Made by a program: the position numbers and the translations under genes. The notes beneath the pieces are model-generated. The model did not search any database. It was not told where the DNA came from and was given only the letters and a program-made list of their open reading frames with translations. A stretch of 64,000 nt of DNA, taken from assembly GCF_011386835.1 (NCBI RefSeq), contig NC_088791.1:33578998-33642997 (forward strand), read 5' to 3'. Each line of letters opens with the position of its first letter. Positions within the stretch are counted from its first letter, which is position 1. Of the stretch, positions 34,114 to 44,304 are shown piece after piece. The DNA comes from Chrysemys picta bellii (taxonomy: Eukaryota > Chordata > Testudines > Emydidae).

Positions 34114-34730
34114 TGCATTTATTGCATTTACACAGGGTCCCATCTTAGGGAGCCCCCAACCAGTAAAAAAAACAAAACCAAAACTGAGTGGCATTGAGAC
34201 CCTGTGAACCAGGTTGCAATGCCACTGAGTCAAATTTGACTTGGCCACCCCTCCATCTGGAGTGGCATCCAGGTCAAACCTGAGAGGCATGGGACTGTGT
34301 AAGTGTGGGCAGCTGGGATTGGGTGGAGTCCAGGATGGGAGCAGAGTTTTGCAGCAGGGAAGTGCTAGAGAATGGTCAAAAGGTCCCAGGGGTGGTGCGT
34401 GAGGGGTTGGGAGTGAGTTCTTGGGCAGGTATGAGATGAGTGGGAAGTGTTGGGACTGCGAGGTGAGGGGTTGGGGAGAATGGAGGATGGTGGGGGCTGT
34501 GGCCAGTGGGGCTGGGGTGAGCAGGATGTGTGACAAGGCTCCTTGGGTGTGTATGAGGGCTGTCAGAATAAGTAAGGGGTTGTTGGGGTATGTGTGGGGT
34601 GGGAGGTGCATTTGGGGTTGAATATATATGGGGCAGGGTTCTTTAAGGAAGGTGAGAGACCCTACTTTCTATAATGCACAGGGCCCCAAAATACTTTAAT
34701 ATGGGCCTGCCCCCAAACAGTTTGCATATT
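34114..34730. repeat. G-rich segment
   Basis: From ~34380 to 34625 the + strand is strongly G-rich (GAGGGGTTGGGAGTGAG, GGGGTTGGGGAGAATGGAGG, GTGGGGCTGGGGTGAGCAGG) and meets the loose pattern of G-quadruplex DNA. The 166-codon proline/threonine-rich minus-strand frame here (34111-34611) is a by-product of that skew. It may belong to an unrecognised transposon. Confidence 0.45.
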
Positions 34731-34739
34731 GCATGTCTA

Positions 34740-35590
34740 ATTTAACATTTTATAATCTTATCCACAAGAATGCCAATTATTACCAATTGTGTTGTGGACA
34801 TCAGCCCACTAGGAAGTGGACTCACACCACTAATGCATTTCATGTAGACTGCAGATTTGCAACTTTATGTTTACCCAGAAAAACAATGTGTTTTCAGTTT
34901 TCTTCTTCAGGAATTCCTTTCCTTTTACCTGTACCGAACCATACACTTCTTCAAACTTAATGACACTAGATCACATTAAAATGTGAAGAAAATAGCAGAA
35001 TGGGAAAAATACAATATATGCCAACAAGACAGATTATATTGTAGTGAATCTGGTGCCTTGGGAAAGTCATGAAGACCACCTGAGGAGGCATGTCAAAAAG
35101 TACTTACTGTGTAATATACTAGAAAGGAGTTCTAGATTTGCTAGTTTCCACAAATGTGAGATTCCTACCGTTCAGCAGATGGTACTGGCACAGTGGAGTA
35201 TTGCCCACAGGGACTCTTTAAAAGCTAGGCCGTGGTGGAAAATGACACCAGGTGGCAAACAGCGTAAGAGACAACACAATTCAAATGGAGCAGGCCAAAC
35301 TGATCTTTGGTTTAATTCCACTGAAGCGAATAAGTTACATAAGGGATGAACCACTGCACATTCTGTATTTCCCATGTGAAGTGGGCAATGCACTGAAGCA
35401 GCATAAATTTGACTGGTCAAATGTAAAGTGCTTCATTCTGGTCTCAGCTGTGCTGGTGTAAATCAGGAGTAACTACACTACAAAAGGCACGCTGGTATGA
35501 GCCTGGTATAAATGATAAGAAATGATAGGTCCAATGAGTGTCATGTTTCCACATGGGGGATAAAGGGAAAGAAAGAGTGAACAAATAATT
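34740..35590. other. no gene recognised
   Basis: No feature supported; a 101-codon + frame (35044-35349) has no recognisable domain. Confidence 0.4.
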
Positions 35591-35597
35591 AAAAATT

Positions 35598-35712
35598 AGA
35601 ATCTACAGATGGAAAAGTGTTTGGAGGTCAACTAGTCTAACTCCCTGCCAGTGTAGGGTTGTTTCAAATTCTCCATTTCCTAGAGCTTTGTCTGGACTGG
35701 TTTGAAATGGAC
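35598..35712 (-). repeat. old CR1/L3-like LINE tail
   Basis: GGAGGTCAACTAGTCTAACT, CCCTGCCAGTGTAGGGTTGT and CTAGAGCTTTGTCTGGACTG follow the antisense order of ancient CR1/L3 3' ends. Much diverged. Confidence 0.5.
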
Positions 35713-35719
35713 AAAGAGT

Positions 35720-36290
35720 GCAGCAGAACTTACATTCTCCTTATGGTTCCTGGGGGTCTAGGACATATTTGGGCTTGTTTGAGATACAGTGCCCATATGA
35801 ACTCTCACAGGAGCTGTGGTGCCTCTGTGCCACACTCAATATGGGGCTATGTCTTAAGGAACAGGGCAGCCCACAGTGTCTCCAAACACTAGAGTTCAAA
35901 AACAAGAGGTTTAGGCACAGTATTTATAAAACAAAGTTATTTTTATTTGTTGGGTTTTTGTTTTTTCAGAGAGAGAAGAAATGTATTTTATAGAAAGTGG
36001 GAGAGAAGGAGGAGATCACATGTTGCAAGACCTGCATAGGTTTATAAAATATATATTTGGATGTTTTTAAAGAGATTATAAATTGTTGCTCAAGCTTAAT
36101 AAAAGCTTTGATCTGTTTGATTTGCTGACAACGAGCAGTGCCTGGGGCTATCTTCATGTAACAGTCCATTGCAGGTTGTGGAAATTCAGTTTATCACTTC
36201 CTCTGGAAAGTAGTTTTTAAGTAACCAGTGTAGAAAAATGGCCAAATCTCCCTCATATTGTTTGAACCTCAGTCAGTCGTGGTTTCTATT
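35720..36290. other. no gene recognised
   Basis: No feature supported. Confidence 0.4.
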
Positions 36291-36296
36291 TCATCA

Positions 36297-36379
36297 TCTT
36301 TCTGGCAGTCTCTTGTATGATACAAAGACCTTCACAAAGGTCTTTGTATCATGGCAGTCTCTTTCTGGCAGTCTCTTGT
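36297..36379. repeat. hairpin flanked by 20-bp direct repeats
   Basis: The 20-mer TCTTTCTGGCAGTCTCTTGT occurs at 36297-36316 and 36360-36379. Between them, 36317-36332 (ATGATACAAAGACCTT) and 36337-36352 are exact reverse complements around a CACA loop. An inverted repeat caught inside a short direct duplication is the footprint of local template switching. Confidence 0.9.
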
Positions 36380-36599
36380 TACAAAGGGAAGAAAAGCTCA
36401 CTCATATATTTTTTTAAAGTCCTCAAATTCCTTGAATGAAATTTCATTTTGGTGTAGCGGATGCTTGAATTCTTAAATATTTCATACAAAAATATTTGGA
36501 GAAAAGTGAAGTTATATTCAACTTTATAATTATGCTACTAACATACTACCCCTAAAATTATTAGTAGTCATAATATGTTGGACTTAAGTAATCATTCTC

Positions 36600-36715
36600 C
36601 ATCCATACATCTCAAAGCAGTTTACACAGGTGAAGAGGAATCATTATACATATTTTAGAGATGGGGAAGCTAAGGCATAGAGTGATTAAGTGAGTTGTCC
36701 AAGGTTATGGAAGAA
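36600..36715 (-). repeat. MIR/CORE-SINE-like fragment
   Basis: ATTTTAGAGATGGGGAAGCT, AAGGCATAGAGTGATTAAGT and GTTGTCCAAGGTTATGGAAG are the complement of the MIR core and tail. Confidence 0.65.
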
Positions 36716-36719
36716 AAGG

Positions 36720-37240
36720 GGAGCATGAGGCACCCCGGAGCACCACAGCAGCATTTAAAATTGGATTATTTCAGTTTTTGCCAAAAATATTTCAGTTTTT
36801 GATTTTTTTGCTGAAAAAGCCAGAATTTCCCTAGGAAAAACCTCCTTCGAGTTTCTGACCAGCTCCACTATCTACTCTGGGAAAAAATGTGTTTTTTCTG
36901 AACCAGTGCAATGGTGGAAGAAGTAGTAGCGACAAGATGCAAGGTTTTTTACCACCATGTCTAATGTTGCTCAGAGACATCTCTGAGGCTGGATCTACAG
37001 TGGAAATCACTAACTGCTTTCCAGGACCAGGGTTGGATTCACTACAATAATGAGTATGGTATAAAAACCTATATAGAATAGAATATGAATGGCATGCCAA
37101 CACCTTGTGAAAATGCCTGAGCCTTTTTTTCACTAGCACCTACACTGCTGCTACCACTGGTACAGATGCACTGTGTGGAAAATTGGTAAAAAGCTTACTA
37201 GTGTAGAGAAGGCCTTACAGGCATAACAGTACTTCTAAGA
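36720..37240. other. no gene recognised
   Basis: No feature supported. Confidence 0.4.
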
Positions 37241-37246
37241 TATCTA

Positions 37247-37320
37247 AGGCTCAACCTTGCAAGATGCTAGAAGCGCTCAACTCCCAGTATGGTGGAATTG
37301 AAGGTGCTCAGCAGCACACA
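37247..37320. repeat. GATCCTGCAA-family dispersed repeat
   Basis: GCTCAACCTTGCAAGATGCT, GCGCTCAACTCCCAGTATGG and GAATTGAAGGTGCTCAGCAG form a decayed foldback related to 10680-10760. Confidence 0.5.
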
Positions 37321-37329
37321 CACGACCAA

Positions 37330-39300
37330 GCCTCTCACAATCTGTCTAATAAATACTTTAATTAGTCTTCTGCTTTGGCCTATTTAATTCTGTGGTTTCT
37401 GAGGTGAAAATTCCAAACATATTTTTTGATTCAAAGTTTTTGAAAAGGACTGATCTTTTAATTTTGTAAACATTTTAATTTTTTTTTATTCCAACTGCTT
37501 TTTCACCTTCCCTCTCCCTTTCCTTTTTTACCATTTTGACCCTTAAAGGGGAGGAAAGAAGGTGGGGGGGGGGAGGAGAATATGCGGGGAAGAGAGGAAG
37601 GAAAACCTTTAAAAATCAATTTTCATAGGAACAAAAAAGAAAAAACTTAAACAAAGATTTTGTGCAATTTTTTTTGTTTAAAAAAAAAACACATTTTCCC
37701 TCATAAAATGCTTTTGTCTGAAAATTTCAACCAGTGGCAGTGATTTATGTGAATATTTGTTTAGAATATTTAGCCTAGTCAGACACTTTGGCTAAAATAA
37801 AATATTACCAGGCCCATATATACTTTGTTGGCTGAGTTTGAATAAAGGATTTATAATAAATGTAAGTGAAAAGCATTTGTGCAAAGCAGGAAGTTAGTTG
37901 AAATTTACAAAAAAACCCAAAAACCTCTGTTAGCATGAGAGTTCAAGTAAATGATTTCCTAGAACTCCAGGGAACAAACCCTATCAAAACTATACCAATT
38001 TATTGTCATTTGTCCCACAAACTAACTTTTCAACATAAGCCTGCATATGCTCATTAGGCTCACAAAGAAGAAAAGGTAACCTGAAAACTTGCATGTGTAA
38101 CTGGTAGTGTAAAATTTACATTGTTCCAAGCACAGACACGTATAGACCTCCTGAAATTAACATTTGCAGTAAGACCCTAACATTACAATCTTGTTAATGA
38201 CACAATGCTTTTGGGGGGATGCATGTATAGAACATTGGCCCAATAGGAGAACTGATACCATAGTTACAAATATATAGACAACATGATATTCAAACAACAC
38301 AGGCCAGATTGTGATAACCTCACTCATTTTGATGAGTAATTATTCACACAGATAGTCCCACCAGAGCCAATGGCATGACTTGCATGAGCAGTTGCTCGCC
38401 AGTAAGAGAAAGTGCTTAACAATCTGTCTCTTAGGATACAGTTTTTCCCTTTGTCTTTAAGCTTGTGTTACAACTGCAAATGGGCTCCAGTCCTGCAAAC
38501 CTTCTGACTGGGATCTGGCTTACTCTTAGAAAAACGTTTATTGTGTACAGTATACTGCTTTCTATATGCAGACATAGTAAGTTCTGCTCTCAGATTTACA
38601 CACATGACTTGTATTGTTGTAGAGGGAACTGCATAGGTAGAGACATATAATTCATTCAGTCAGCTTGAGATAGGGCTGGCTCTATAGCTTGCTCTTACTC
38701 CCACTAAGTTATCGACAAAGATCCTATTAAATTTGATGGATGCAGAAGCAGGTGTGGTTCAAGTTCATTAATATTTACTGCATTTTCGGAGACCTCACAT
38801 GTCAGTAGCTAGAAAGTATGTGGATAGAGAACTTTAGACACATTTCTGCACACATTTGCACCATTGACTTCAATGCTGATTTTTCTTAAACAGCACCCTC
38901 TATACATACAATAGTTGTTTGAAACTGACTCAAGGTGGAAATCACTGAGCATTTACAGTTTGCCTGAAATTTAGATCAGACCTTTTTGTTTGTTTCAAAT
39001 AGATTTTATCGATAACACTGGTCTACAATTTTTGAGAAGTCGTCTGCTTCAGAGATAAAATATGCTATTTATTATATATTTTGATGTGCTGAATTAAAAT
39101 ATGACAATTAAATCAACTAATTGGCTACTGTTTCTAAGATATTTAAGTTTTTACATTTTACGTCTATGTATATTGTGTAGATAGTAGAGTTTTAATCATA
39201 AATTGTAAACCTAGGTCTTTTCATGTGTTTATGGTTGCTTTACATGATAATATTTCACCTGTCCTGTTTATATAACACTTTAAAAATCAGCAAAAGGGTT
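37330..39300. other. no gene recognised
   Basis: AT-rich, with a G-run near 37564-37573 and A/T-runs near 37670-37690. The region from about 39001 (AGATTTTATCGATAACACTGG onward) may be the 3' flank of the mobile-looking gene that follows on the minus strand, but no terminal inverted repeat was found by eye. Confidence 0.4.
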
Positions 39301-39312
39301 ATATAAATAAAA

Positions 39313-39318
39313 TTTATT
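39313..39318 (-). terminator. AATAAA polyadenylation signal
   Basis: On the minus strand AATAAA falls ~43 nt after the TAG that closes the full frame of the 39.5-41.1-kb gene (TAG at 39361-39363), a plausible position for 3' end formation of that transcript. Confidence 0.5.
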
Positions 39319-39360
39319 ATGAAACAAAAGGCAAAAAACTATTATGTACATAGTTTAGTC

Positions 39361-39510
39361 CTATTCAGTGTCTACTCGGCGCTTCTTGGCTTGTCTCTTG
39401 TATTCATTAAATGGAGCATCTCTTGTCACTGTCCAACAACAGTCTGCAAGCATTGGTGGGCTCCATTTGCCCTGATAGCGTTTTTCCATTGTTGCAATGT
39501 CCTGGTGAAA
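39361..39510 (-). pseudogene. in-frame C-terminal extension after the TGA
   Basis: Fifty codons including the final TAG continue the 39.5-41.1-kb frame with no other stop and an ordinary composition ending in a basic stretch (codons for KRQAKKRR-like residues). Such a clean extension implies the TGA is a recent nonsense change. A CGA to TGA change fits, since the base before the G on this strand is consistent with CpG decay. Confidence 0.7.
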
Positions 39511-41055
39511 TCACTCGCCGTGCTCGTCGCTCACTTCTCCGCAGTTCGGTGGAAAAAAATCTAGATGAGAGTGCAAAAAATATATCTTTAGTGACATGTT
39601 GCAACCAAGGCTTTTGTATGACTTGAGGAGGTTTTCCACCAACAACCTGTAGTTGTCTGCCTTGTTGTTTCCGAAAAAATTTATTGCTACTAACTGGAAG
39701 GCTTTCCATGCCATCCTTTCCTTGCCACGCAGTGCATGGTCAAATGCATCATCTTGAAGAAGTTCACGAATCTGAGGACCAACAAGGACACCTTCCTTTA
39801 TCTTAGCTTCACTTAACCTTGGAAATTTTCCATGGAGGTACTTGAAAGCTGCTTGTGTTTTGTCAATGGCCTTGACAGAATTCTTCATCAGACCCAGCTT
39901 GATGTGTAAGGGTGGTAACAAAATCTTCCTTGATTCAACAAGTGGTGGATGCTGAACACTTTTGCTCCCAGGCTCCAATGACTGTTGGAATGGCCAATCT
40001 TTCCTGATGTAGTGGGAATCTCTTGCACGACTATCCCATTTGCAGAGAAAACAGCAGTACTTTGTGTATCCAATCTGCAGACCAAGCAAGAGAGCAACAA
40101 CCTTCAAATCACCACAAAGCTGCCACTGATGTTGGTCATAGTTTATGCACCTCAAAAGTTGTTTCATGTTGTCATAGGTTTCCTTTATATGGACTGCACG
40201 ACCAACTGGAATTGATGGCAATACATTGCCATTATGCAGTAAAACAGCTTTAAGACTCGTCTTCGATGACTCAATGAACAGTCTCCACTCATCTGGATCG
40301 TGAATGATGTTGAGGGCTGCCATCACACCGTCGATGTTGTTGTAGGCTACAAGATCACCTTCCATGAAGAAGAATGGGACAAGATCCTTTTGACAGTCAC
40401 GGAAAATGGAAACCCTAACATCACCTGCCAGGAGATTCCACTGCTGTAGTCTGGGGCCCAACAGCTCTGCCTTACTCTTGGGTAGTTCCAAATCCCTGAC
40501 AAGGTCATTCAGTTCACCTTGTCTTATGAGGTGTGGTTCAGAGGAGGAGGATGGGAGAAAATGTGGGTCCTGTGACATTGATGGTTCAGGACCAGAAGTT
40601 TCATCCTCTTCCTTTTCCTTGTCTGATTCAAGTGAGAATGATTCTGGTGCATCAGGAACCGGCAGCCCTTCTCCGTGGGGTACTGGGCGTATAGCTGATG
40701 GAATATTTGGATAATGCACAGTCCACTTTTTCTTCTTTGACACACCTTTCCCAACTGGAGCCACCATGCAGAAGTAACAATTGCTGGTATGATCTGTTGG
40801 CTCTCTCCAAATCATTGGCACTGCAAAAGGCATAGATTTCCTTTTCCTGTTCAACCACGGGCGAAGATTTGTTGCACAAGTGTTGCAGCATATATGTGGG
40901 GCCCACCTCTCATCCTGATCTCCAATTTTGCAGCCAAAATAAAGGTGATAGGCTTTCTTAACCATAGTGGTTATACTGCGCTTTTGTGATGCAAAAGTCA
41001 CTTCACCACAAACATAGCAGAAGTTATCTGCCCTGTTCACACAAGTACGAGGCAT
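39511..41055 (-). CDS. zinc-finger/transposase-like protein of an unnamed family, 514 aa to a premature TGA
   Basis: One uninterrupted exon. ATG at 41053-41055 is preceded by an in-frame TGA three codons upstream, so the start is well fixed. Residues 1-97 hold C5, C13-x2-C16, C42, H54, C57-x2-C60, H89 and C93-x2-C96, a probable zinc-binding module. Residues 145-175 form an acidic, serine-rich linker. The C-terminal half carries CGDLK (D316), CFLCKWDSRA with C335-x2-C338, LPPLHIKLG (380-388), HSHLDFFP (495-502) and SDEHGE (509-514). By eye the spaced D...E with zinc ligands recalls RNase H-fold DDE transposases; this is inference. The TGA at 39511-39513 is followed in frame by 49 more sense codons to TAG at 39361, so the gene is nearly intact. 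I recall anonymous homologues in arthropods and turtles but cannot name the family. Host genes nearby: none. Confidence 0.8.
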   Translation of the reverse strand: MPRTCVNRADNFCYVCGEVTFASQKRSITTMVKKAYHLYFGCKIGDQDERWAPHICCNTCATNLRPWLNRKRKSMPFAVPMIWREPTDHTSNCYFCMVAPVGKGVSKKKKWTVHYPNIPSAIRPVPHGEGLPVPDAPESFSLESDKEKEEDETSGPEPSMSQDPHFLPSSSSEPHLIRQGELNDLVRDLELPKSKAELLGPRLQQWNLLAGDVRVSIFRDCQKDLVPFFFMEGDLVAYNNIDGVMAALNIIHDPDEWRLFIESSKTSLKAVLLHNGNVLPSIPVGRAVHIKETYDNMKQLLRCINYDQHQWQLCGDLKVVALLLGLQIGYTKYCCFLCKWDSRARDSHYIRKDWPFQQSLEPGSKSVQHPPLVESRKILLPPLHIKLGLMKNSVKAIDKTQAAFKYLHGKFPRLSEAKIKEGVLVGPQIRELLQDDAFDHALRGKERMAWKAFQLVAINFFGNNKADNYRLLVENLLKSYKSLGCNMSLKIYFLHSHLDFFPPNCGEVSDEHGE

Positions 41056-41190
41056 CTCTGCTCACTTTGGCTAAACAGAAATGTGTCCCTTTGCAAAATC
41101 AAACACTGACAAATAAGAGAGCATGATACTGTATGATTTCTAGAGCTGATATAGGGCAATTTGTTCAGCAGAGTGATGTAAGCTTCATTA

Positions 41191-41240
41191 TGATGCAATT
41201 CATATCCTGTATGACGCAATACCAGCTTCAGATTGCATCA
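41191..41240. promoter_or_regulatory. cluster of three C/EBP-ATF (CARE-like) sites
   Basis: TGATGCAAT (41191-41199), TGACGCAAT (41212-41220) and ATTGCATCA (41232-41240, reverse orientation) are three matches to the C/EBP-ATF composite element TGATGNAAT, within 50 bp and 136-185 bp upstream of the ATG of the minus-strand gene. Spacing is ~20 bp between starts. A promoter or enhancer role for the gene's transcript is inferred. Confidence 0.5.
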
Positions 41241-41344
41241 TTCATTGTTTTGCCTAAAAAGCAAGTACTGTCCAAACCCAGTCATAGATTTATTCATAGA
41301 TCCAGTCAAAGATGCATTTTAGTCATTTCTGGTTTAAATTGAGA

Positions 41345-42275
41345 TCCCTTCCCTTTATAACTCACTTATCCTCCGCCATTCCCAAGTCAAGGGTCGTATA
41401 TACTGACCCAATAGCATATCTTGAAATCTAGAGCCAATCAACAATTTTAAGCATCATATACGTTCTCAGTGACCCAGAATTAGTAAAGTTTGACTACATT
41501 TATTTCAGAAGCATTCTGGCTGTAGAGCAATGTAATCCATTGACCAGAAGCTATATAGGTTTTTGTTTTAAATTCAGTAAGATAAGATTAATGCAAAACC
41601 AAATATACTGAGCCATTTCAAGTATAAACCTTGCATACTCCTTTAATTACAAATATCATGAAGTATTCTTTGAGATCTTATTTTAATTCAATAAAATCCA
41701 TTGTCCACTCCATTTTAACTGAGTGGAAACAGTCTCTCAACCAATTGCCTCTGTACCTTCTTCTGTCGTACTGTCTATGCATGGATCAACCTCTCTGAAT
41801 TTACCCTCAAGGCCCCATCTTTCTCCAAAGTTAAGTATTCCTTTAAAACCCACATCGAACATCTTGCCTATGGCAAATCTCTCTTTGTATAACCCTCCCT
41901 TTATTATTGTTTTCCCTTCACCTCTGTCTACTATTTATTTGTCCATTCTTAAAATGATGAATGCTTCAGAACAGGGACTGATCCTTGCACTATGTCTGGA
42001 AAGTGCCTAGCATAGTGTGGGTGCTATCACAAACAAATTATTTATAACAACAAGATTGTCAATGGGTGTGACATCTAGATCATTGTAAAAAGGCAATACA
42101 TTTGTGATATCCCTTGGGAATACTAGTAATTTCCTTCATATGTCTTCATATTTATAACACATTGGAAATGCATGGATTTCCTGTGATTTTCCCCCGCCCC
42201 CTTACTTTGCTGACCAAGAAATGGTAACTCTTTTCCCGGTATTAATTGTGTGTCATATTTCTCAATGTGTAGTAA
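41345..42275. other. no gene recognised
   Basis: No feature supported; the outer boundary of the mobile-looking gene's element is not visible. Confidence 0.4.
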
Positions 42276-42280
42276 CTTAG

Positions 42281-42362
42281 GCTGACATTTTCAAAGCAGT
42301 CTAAAGAATTCACATTGAAATTCAGTGGGAGTTTGGGGCTTAGTCTCCTTTGAAAATCCCAA
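42281..42362. repeat. palindromic dispersed repeat, TTTTGAAAATC family
   Basis: GCTGACATTTTCAAAGCAGT, TTCAGTGGGAGTTTGGGGCT and TCTCCTTTGAAAATCCCAAT: the outer TTTTCAAAG and CTTTGAAAA are inverted copies. Confidence 0.6.
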
Positions 42363-42459
42363 TCCTATTCTCATTGTCTTTGTTCTAATCCAATTTAGAG
42401 ATGTCACCTTTCCTGTAAAGATCACCAATTGCTTTATAAATCTCAGTTTATAATACCCG

Positions 42460-42595
42460 TGTGTAATAGCTCAGTAACTATTTTATAGATGGTTAAACTG
42501 AAAATGCAATTAAATGACTTCCCAAGGGTCACACTGTGAATTAGTGCAGAGCCAGTAATCCTGACTGCAGTCCTTTCCTCTAACCACTAGGCTTA
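42460..42595 (-). repeat. MIR/CORE-SINE-like element
   Basis: ATTTTATAGATGGTTAAACTG, AATGACTTCCCAAGGGTCAC, ACTGTGAATTAGTGCAGAGC and CTTTCCTCTAACCACTAGGC read as the complement of a MIR, from tail through core to tRNA-related head. Confidence 0.65.
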
Positions 42596-42599
42596 CCTA

Positions 42600-43515
42600 C
42601 ACTGTCTCACCAAGTTGTCCATTTAAATTATGTTTTTTAAATAACAGATATTCACACTGAAAATATGTATATAAAGTTCTGGACAATTTCTTTCTCTATT
42701 TGTTTCTCCGTTTGATGTATTTTTTTCATGTGAGATGCCTGCCTGTGGCCTTTAAAAAGGATCATTCTTTTCATGACACTGTTGCTTGCTTGTTGTTTTT
42801 GTTTCCATTGATAGGTAAACCTTTTGCCCACTTCTCATCCATCAGAGACATTGTCATCCTTGTGAAACATATTTTGCATTGGAAAATGTATTAAATTGTC
42901 CATAACTGTATGGCAGTGATTGTATCTCTTCCCACTAGGTTGACAGCATTGTTGTTTAATACAAAACCTCTGCTACTGTACAGAGACTTTTCATAATCAA
43001 GTCATTTTTAAAGACAGTTGATTATCTTTTGTTTGTCTGGTTGTAAAACCTTCTTAAAATACTGGAAATACTATTTTTCCCTACTGATTTTATTCTTTTA
43101 ATTTGGCAAACTGATTTATGTTTGCCTTTCTAATGGCAGTTGAAATTAATATGGCATTTTTCCTTTACTGCCTTGTGCAGGGAAGTCTGTTACTGATTAA
43201 GTCAATGTACTATAACTCTGGCATTAGTGTTTGTTAGAAATGACAACAAAGAGAGTACAAAAACACAATCCTTGTTTTATCTCAGCCCTGCATAAATAGC
43301 AGGGGGAAGGGGAAGGCTTCAGATCTGCATGTGGTTGATTTCTTTAATGTAGTCACATTGAGTTTGATCTAACACCTACTGAAGTCAATTGAGTCTTTCC
43401 ATTGGCTGCAATAGACATAGAATCAGGCTCATTTTTTTCTCTATCCTCATTTTCAGCATTTCTGATGTAAGAAACTTCCAATAATAAAAGGGCATAGTAT
43501 GTCTGCATGGTTGAA
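42600..43515. other. no gene recognised
   Basis: AT-rich DNA; no feature supported. Confidence 0.4.
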
Positions 43516-43529
43516 CATGGTTATTACAA

Positions 43530-44304
43530 CCCTGATGAAGTCTCCCTCCTGCACACTTACCAGGCCTTTGTACCGGCCCTAAACCATGGCTCCCACATGC
43601 TCTGGGTTCGTTGGGACTGGGCACAGCTTAGGCACTCTCTGTCTGGCTTGAGGCCTCAAGGGACATACTGTAGGTGCAGGCTGTGTCTGACATCCCTCTT
43701 GGCATGGGGACCCCGCAGTCCAATTATCCTAGCCCTGAAACTAGAGCCTGGTTCACCCAAGCTTCCCCAGTAGCTGCAGCTTGCTCACAGGATCCCACTG
43801 AAGCTGTGGACCCACTGGTTTACAATTTCCCTCTGCAGGGACTGTGTGATAATGCAAGTAACTAACGCTCAGACTCTGCAAAGGATTTCTAAGCACACAC
43901 TCAATTTACTCATTAAAAAAAGCAGAAGAGACTTACATATCTGTGCAAAAATAATAAGCAAATGCATGTAAAAACCCTCCCTCCAGTATCCTTATCTCTT
44001 TTAGAGACCTTTGGGTTATGGTCAGTCCTTTCAGGGTCCAAAGACTCTCCTGTCCTGCTCAGTCTTTTCTCCTTGTTCTGGTCAGAGCTATTAAGAGCTA
44101 TTGTCCTTTTATAACTTAGAGTCCCCTTTGTCATGTGACCCTCCCAACCAGCCTCAAAGTCCCCTTCAGATGATTAATGTCCACCATCAGGTGATCTGTT
44201 GCTTGGTTACTACTCATCTGAAATCCAGACTGGAAGCAAAAAAGTTTCTTGTAGCTCAGCAAGACCCTGTAACCAACTCATTGTATGGCCAAGGCAGACC
44301 TATT
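43530..44304 (-). mobile_element. antisense LTR, probably truncated
   Basis: On the minus strand a TATAAAAGGAC promoter signal lies at ~44106-44117, with a U3-like segment upstream containing a CATCAGGTGATCTG-type block similar in character to the U3 of the LTR at 53001-54194. The region abuts the next LTR at 44305. Its own TG...CA ends and target duplication are not clear, so the limits are approximate. Open frames in it are fortuitous. Confidence 0.45.

Noticed and set aside
34111..34611. 166-codon minus-strand frame rich in Pro, Thr and Leu
   Set aside because: Complement of a G-rich tract; no domain, no start context, no conservation evidence.
38990..41345. Terminal inverted repeats around the transposase-like gene
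   Set aside because: Compared 38.99-39.30 kb with the complement of 41.06-41.35 kb by eye and found no convincing inverted or direct terminal repeat, so no element boundary is claimed.
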